A DNA stretch of 15,183 bases, taken from the NCBI GenBank assembly GCA_945873675.1, contig CAMCEP010000038.1, positions 1 through 15,183 on the forward strand. Direction: 5' to 3'. This document shows, in pieces, positions 12,497 to 15,183 of the stretch; the stretch's first letter is position 1; each line of letters starts with the position of its first letter. The notes beneath the pieces are model-generated. The model searched no databases. It saw only the letters and a program-made list of their open reading frames with translations, and was not told the DNA's origin. This DNA comes from Asaia bogorensis. Its GTDB lineage: Bacteria; Pseudomonadota; Alphaproteobacteria; Acetobacterales; Acetobacteraceae. The position numbers and the translations under genes were made by a program.

Positions 12497-13246
12497 ATGA
12501 ACGACACCGCCGCCCCAGAGACTGATTTCGGTTACCGCAAAATCCCCAAGGCCGAAAAGGCCGGCATGGTGCGCGCCGTGTTTGAAAGCGTCGCGCCCAA
12601 ATATGACGTGATGAATGATTTCATGTCGCTTGGCGTGCATCGCATCTGGAAGCGCATTTTCGTCAATGCGATTGGCGCCGGGCCGCATGACACGCTGCTC
12701 GATCTTGCGGGGGGCACGGGCGATATCTCCTTCCTTGCCATGGAACGCGGCGCAGGGCGGGTGATCCTGACGGATGTGAACCCCGCTATGCTGGAAGTGG
12801 CGCAAGGGCGCGCCCTGTCACGCGGGTTGGTCAGCGGGCTTTCCTTCATGTGCGTGGATGCGGAACGCATTCCGCTCCCTGATCGTAGTGTGGAGAGAGT
12901 TTCCATTGCCTTTGGGCTCCGCAATTGCACCGATAAGGATGCGGTGCTTGCCGAAGCGCGGCGTGTGCTCCGCCCCGGTGGGCGGTTTCATTGCCTGGAA
13001 TTTTCCAAGCTTGAGGTCGCGGCACTCGATGCGCTTTATGATGCCTGGTCCTTCAAGGCGCTGCCCGTCATTGGCGAATATGTCGCGAAGGATCGCGCTT
13101 CCTATGAATATCTGGCCGAGAGCATTCGCATGTTCCCAGACCAGGAAACCTTGGCCGGCATGATGCGCCGCGCGGGGCTGGAACGCGTTTCTTATCGCAA
13201 CCTATCGGGCGGCATCGTCGCCATGCATAGCGGCTGGCGGTTGTAA
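12497..13246 (+). CDS. ubiE: Demethylubiquinone/2-polyprenyl-benzoquinol methyltransferase UbiE
   Basis: This SAM-dependent C-methyltransferase of ubiquinone (and menaquinone, where present) synthesis acts at the inner membrane surface on the polyprenyl benzoquinol ring. The 249-residue protein has the family opening FGYRKIPKAEKAGMVRAVF and YDVMNDFMSLGVHRIWKR (36-53), SAM motif I LLDLAGGTGDIS (67-78), the acidic residue of motif II in VILTDVNPAML (D93), and the UbiE signatures FGLRNCTDKDAVLAEARRVL (139-158) and PGGRFHCLEFSK (160-171). The ATG at 12497 agrees with the family length and lacks a ribosome site, which fits a leaderless mRNA. An in-frame ATG at 12455 would overlap the mutM start and is rejected. 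The usual neighbour ubiB does not follow; instead a convergent small gene ends 6 bp away. Confidence 0.96.
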   Translation: MNDTAAPETDFGYRKIPKAEKAGMVRAVFESVAPKYDVMNDFMSLGVHRIWKRIFVNAIGAGPHDTLLDLAGGTGDISFLAMERGAGRVILTDVNPAMLEVAQGRALSRGLVSGLSFMCVDAERIPLPDRSVERVSIAFGLRNCTDKDAVLAEARRVLRPGGRFHCLEFSKLEVAALDALYDAWSFKALPVIGEYVAKDRASYEYLAESIRMFPDQETLAGMMRRAGLERVSYRNLSGGIVAMHSGWRL

Positions 13247-13252
13247 AAAACC

Positions 13253-13453
13253 TTATTCTGGATCAGGCGGCAGGCCGGCGACGGGCTTACGGTATTCTTC
13301 CGCCCAATCCGTACTTTGCTTCATGCGGCTTCGCAGCAGATAGGCCGCGCCGAGCCCGATGGCGCCAAGCCCCGCCAGCCCCGCAAACCCAACTGCCGCA
13401 ACGCCACCAAGGCGCATCGCAACAAGCCCGCAGGCCATTTTCGGCAAGATCAT
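13253..13453 (-). CDS. Small single-span membrane protein
   Basis: The 66-residue product has one Gly/Ala-rich hydrophobic helix (about residues 13-41, MRLGGVAAVGFAGLAGLG then AIGLGAAYLL), ending in RSRMKQ. A polar tail of about 20 residues follows, ending PPDPE. By the positive-inside rule the C-terminal side of the helix is cytoplasmic. It is not recognised. The ATG at 13453 lies 12 bp after the stop of the zinc-ribbon gene, with a weak ACGGGA ribosome site, and the stop lies 6 bp from the convergent ubiE stop, which supports a genuine gene. Starts at 13438 or 13417 are also possible. Confidence 0.6.
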   Translation of the reverse strand: MILPKMACGLVAMRLGGVAAVGFAGLAGLGAIGLGAAYLLRSRMKQSTDWAEEYRKPVAGLPPDPE

Positions 13454-13465
13454 CGGCGTATCCCG

Positions 13466-13615
13466 TTACTTAAGGAAGGCCTTATCCCCGGCTTCGCCGG
13501 TCAAGGGCAAGGGCCTTTGCGCTGCGCAAGAACAAAAGGCATCACCTTGCGGCAGGCGGTTCACCTGGGTCGCTTCCCCGCAATGGGGGCATTCAATCAC
13601 CTCGCGGAGGATCAT
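13466..13615 (-). CDS. 49-residue zinc-ribbon-like protein
   Basis: This short minus-strand gene runs from ATG 13615 to TAA 13466. The peptide begins MILREVIECPHCGEATQVNR and carries C9-x2-C12 and C28-x-C30 (FCSC), a plausible four-cysteine zinc knuckle, followed by a polar tail ending in KAFLK. Its ATG overlaps the TGA of the preceding 61-residue gene (ATGA), a typical sign of translational coupling, which supports both genes. There is no strong ribosome site of its own. The CPHCG start resembles zinc-ribbon modules of many small proteins, so function (nucleic-acid or protein contact) cannot be inferred. It is short enough to be missed by length-cut-off gene calling. Confidence 0.65.
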   Translation of the reverse strand: MILREVIECPHCGEATQVNRLPQGDAFCSCAAQRPLPLTGEAGDKAFLK

Positions 13616-13797
13616 GCCGTTTTCTCACGCTTGTCGGGCAGCGGCCGCATGGCGCGGAGCTGCACGGCGAGCGCACCCTGCCCGGCGATTTCCGCAAGTA
13701 GGGCGGCTTCTTCCCGCGCGGCCTCAAAACCCACCCGATAGCCCGCATAGGTCGCCTGATCGAGGCTTTGGCCAAGTGCCTTGCCGATCGCCTGCAT
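13612..13797 (-). CDS. 61-residue helical protein of unknown function
   Basis: The product, MQAIGKALGQSLDQATYAGYR then VGFEAAREEAALLAEIAGQG and a basic tail, is predicted helical and amphipathic, with no Cys, signal or membrane span. It is not recognised. AAGGAG lies 10 bases before the ATG at 13797, a strong ribosome motif that fixes the start. Longer in-frame extensions to 14046 would read antisense to no gene but in a different frame of the secreted-repeat gene on the same strand, and are rejected. It starts 29 bp after the stop of that gene and overlaps the zinc-ribbon start by 4 bp. Confidence 0.62.
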   Translation of the reverse strand: MQAIGKALGQSLDQATYAGYRVGFEAAREEAALLAEIAGQGALAVQLRAMRPLPDKREKTA

Positions 13798-13826
13798 GAA
13801 TGGGTTTCTCCTTGTTCGCTGCGGGT

Positions 13827-14135
13827 TCAGCGCCCCTTGCAATACCCCGCGCCGGCATGGCTGGTGCCCGATGGGCAGGAACCATTCCGGTTTGGTACAT
13901 ATTCCGTGCGCCCATCCGTCCGGCAATACCCCGCCCCCGCATGGCTGGTGCCGGAAGGGCAGGACCCGTTTTGTGCCGCGACAAACCCCGCGCCAGAGGA
14001 AGATCGGCAATAGCCAGACCCCGCATGGCTGGAACCAGATGGGCAAGAACCATTGCGCGCGGGGACCATTTGCTGCGCCAAGGCCGCGCTGGCGCCAATG
14101 ACGAAACCAAAGATCAATAAAGCGCGTGACAACAT
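13827..14135 (-). CDS. Secreted protein with three 28-residue Cys repeats
   Basis: The 102-residue protein begins with a signal peptide, MLSRALLIFGFVIGASAALA, with cleavage expected near residue 20. The mature part is three tandem units of 28, 28 and 24 residues (23-50, 51-78, 79-102), each containing NGSCPSG(T/S)SHAG(A/S)GYC. Each unit has two cysteines separated by 11 residues (C31/C43, C59/C71, C87/C99), so each may fold as a small disulfide-closed loop in the periplasm or outside the cell. Similar CPSG...GYC motifs occur in uncharacterised exported proteobacterial proteins as far as I recall. GAAAGGG about 9 bases before the ATG at 14135 supports the start. Function is unknown; binding to a surface or polysaccharide is a guess. 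Confidence 0.82.
   Translation of the reverse strand: MLSRALLIFGFVIGASAALAQQMVPARNGSCPSGSSHAGSGYCRSSSGAGFVAAQNGSCPSGTSHAGAGYCRTDGRTEYVPNRNGSCPSGTSHAGAGYCKGR
13830..14069 (-). repeat. 84-bp tandem repeat within the secreted-protein gene (2.9 copies)
   Basis: Three direct copies (14069-13986, 13985-13902, 13901-13830) encode the 28-residue units. The core around GCATGGCTGG recurs at the 84-bp period. Copies two and three are closest in protein sequence, pointing to stepwise duplication in frame. Confidence 0.85.
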
Positions 14136-14167
14136 TACAGACACCCTTTCAGCACATTTTGTGTTGT

Positions 14168-14194
14168 GGGGAAGCTGATAATCCGAACTTCCCC
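14168..14194 (-). terminator. Hairpin after the thiolase gene
   Basis: GGGGAAG (14168-14174) and CTTCCCC (14188-14194) form a 7-bp stem with a 13-base loop. It lies 18 bp past the thiolase stop and upstream of the secreted-repeat gene. On the minus strand ACAACAC follows rather than a U-tract, so it is a weak terminator candidate. Confidence 0.4.
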
Positions 14195-14212
14195 TTGGCG
14201 CCAGTTGGTGAA

Positions 14213-15183
14213 TCAAACCCTTTCCAGCACCGTCGCGATGCCCTGCCCCACGCCGATGCACATGGTGGCCAAAGCGCGCTTCAGCCCGCGTTCCTGCATT
14301 TCATGCGTGGCGGTTGCGATCAGCCGCGCACCACTCATGCCGAGCGGATGGCCCAGCGCAATCGCGCCACCATTCGGGTTCACGCGCGCATCATCATCGG
14401 CAATGCCAAGTCCGCGCAGTACCGCCAGGCCCTGCGCCGCAAAGGCCTCATTCAATTCAATCACATCCATCTGGTCTTGCGTCATGCCAAGCCGTGCAAA
14501 CAGTTTCTGCGCGGCCGGCACCGGGCCAATCCCCATCACGCGCGGCGCGCAACCCGCGGTCGCCACACCAACAAACCGCGCGAGCGGCGTCAGCCCATGG
14601 CGCTTGGCCGCCGCTTCACTCGCGATGATCAGCGCGCAGGCGCCGTCATTCACACCCGAAGCATTGCCCGCGGTCACCGATCCATCCGGCTTCACCACCG
14701 GCTTCAACTTGCCAAGCGCTTCCATGGAGGTTTCGCGCGGATGTTCATCAGCGCTCACCACCACAGGGTCCCCCTTACGAGAGGGTATGGTCACCGGCAC
14801 GATTTCCTTGGCAAGCCTACCATTTTTCTGCGCCGCCGCCGCGCGTGCCTGGGAACGGAGCGCCATGGCGTCCTGATCTTCGCGCGCGATGTTGAAATCA
14901 GCGGCGACATTTTCTGCGGTCTCCGGCATGGAATCGGTGCCGTAGCGCTTATGCATGGCAGGGTTCACGAAGCGCCAACCGATGGTGGTGTCGTAAATCG
15001 CATTGCTGCGCGAAAAAGCGCTTTCGGCTTTCGGCATCACGAAAGGCGCGCGGGACATGCTTTCAACGCCGCCCGCGATCATCAATTCAGCTTCGCCGGC
15101 GCGAATGGCACGCGCGGCGATGCCCACAGCATCCATGCCAGAACCGCACAGCCGGTTCACCGTGCTGCCCGGAATGGCTTGCG
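14213..15183 (-). CDS. pcaF: Thiolase, beta-ketoadipyl-CoA thiolase-like (5' end beyond the window)
   Basis: The frame is open through the right edge, so the N-terminal part is missing and about 322 residues are seen. The nucleophile cysteine is in VNRLCGSGMDAVG (codon at 15148-15146). NPNGGAIALGHPLG carries the catalytic His, and MCIGVGQGIA carries the second Cys, giving a complete thiolase triad. TTIGWRFVNP, YGTDSMPETAENVA and GDPVVVSADEHPR closely resemble PcaF/PaaJ (3-oxoadipyl-CoA thiolase) rather than PhaA or AtoB. It would cleave 3-oxoadipyl-CoA to succinyl-CoA and acetyl-CoA at the end of aromatic or phenylacetate breakdown. The apparent start at 15160 is an internal GTG valine. The specificity call is by sequence memory. 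Transferase partners (pcaIJ) would be expected to the right. Confidence 0.88.
   Translation of the reverse strand, partial: QAIPGSTVNRLCGSGMDAVGIAARAIRAGEAELMIAGGVESMSRAPFVMPKAESAFSRSNAIYDTTIGWRFVNPAMHKRYGTDSMPETAENVAADFNIAREDQDAMALRSQARAAAAQKNGRLAKEIVPVTIPSRKGDPVVVSADEHPRETSMEALGKLKPVVKPDGSVTAGNASGVNDGACALIIASEAAAKRHGLTPLARFVGVATAGCAPRVMGIGPVPAAQKLFARLGMTQDQMDVIELNEAFAAQGLAVLRGLGIADDDARVNPNGGAIALGHPLGMSGARLIATATHEMQERGLKRALATMCIGVGQGIATVLERV

Noticed and set aside
13830..14069. 84-bp direct repeats considered as a CRISPR-like array
   Set aside because: The copies are contiguous with no unique spacers and are in frame with a signal-peptide protein, so they are coding repeats.
14166..14876. 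Plus-strand open frame of 236 codons opposite the thiolase
   Set aside because: It is antisense to a protein with the complete thiolase catalytic motifs.
15158..15160. GTG at 15160 as the thiolase start
   Set aside because: The frame continues upstream to the window edge with family-like sequence (QAIPGSTVNRLCGSG), so this codon is an internal valine and the true start is outside.

Overview
The window looks like chromosomal DNA from a high-GC alphaproteobacterium, most likely of the Acetobacteraceae (Roseomonas or Rhodopila type). The lineage is inferred from three things: strong GC bias at third codon positions, two Bug/TctC-type periplasmic solute-binding proteins set among small catabolic enzymes, and a divergent mutM/ubiE pair. 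No tRNA, rRNA, CRISPR array, transposase or phage gene was seen. The longest stretch without a gene is about 230 bp (9918-10148), so the region is densely packed.

Region 1 (1-2830, minus strand) is a compact run read right to left. It holds an NHL beta-propeller protein, a VOC/glyoxalase-fold protein, a possible 28-residue membrane peptide, and an NAD(P)-dependent 3-hydroxyacid dehydrogenase of the HIBADH/LtnD type. A further gene may start at the left edge. Region 2 (2948-3340, plus) is a lone coiled-coil protein, divergent from the NHL gene and convergent with region 3.

Region 3 (3350-7376, minus) reads as one operon with very short or overlapping junctions: Bug binding protein, glutathione S-transferase-like protein, carboxymuconolactone-decarboxylase-fold protein, second Bug binding protein, and a crotonase-fold protein. 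The membrane subunits TctA and TctB are not in the window. The likely theme is capture and CoA-dependent breakdown of an organic acid or aromatic-derived compound, but the substrate cannot be read from the sequence. Region 4 (7477-9520, plus) is divergent from it and encodes the two subunits of an isopropylmalate-dehydratase-type hydro-lyase (LeuC and LeuD). Several residues suggest a paralogue rather than the housekeeping leucine enzyme. leuD ends inside an imperfect palindromic repeat.

Region 5 (9606-11484, minus) carries a small helical protein behind a strikingly AT-rich island, a canonical enoyl-CoA hydratase and a DUF1203 protein. Two good intrinsic terminators separate units here. Region 6 (11559-13246) is the divergent pair mutM (DNA repair, with a variant zinc finger) and ubiE (ubiquinone methyltransferase, apparently leaderless). 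Region 7 (13253-14135, minus) is a run of four tiny genes: a secreted triple-repeat Cys protein, a 61-residue protein, a 49-residue zinc-ribbon-like protein and a 66-residue membrane protein. Region 8 (14213 to the right edge, minus) is the bulk of a thiolase resembling beta-ketoadipyl-CoA thiolase (PcaF).

The least explained parts are the four-gene microprotein cluster, the AT-rich island with 10-bp inverted ends, the LeuCD paralogue beside the Bug operon, and the MutM zinc-finger variant.
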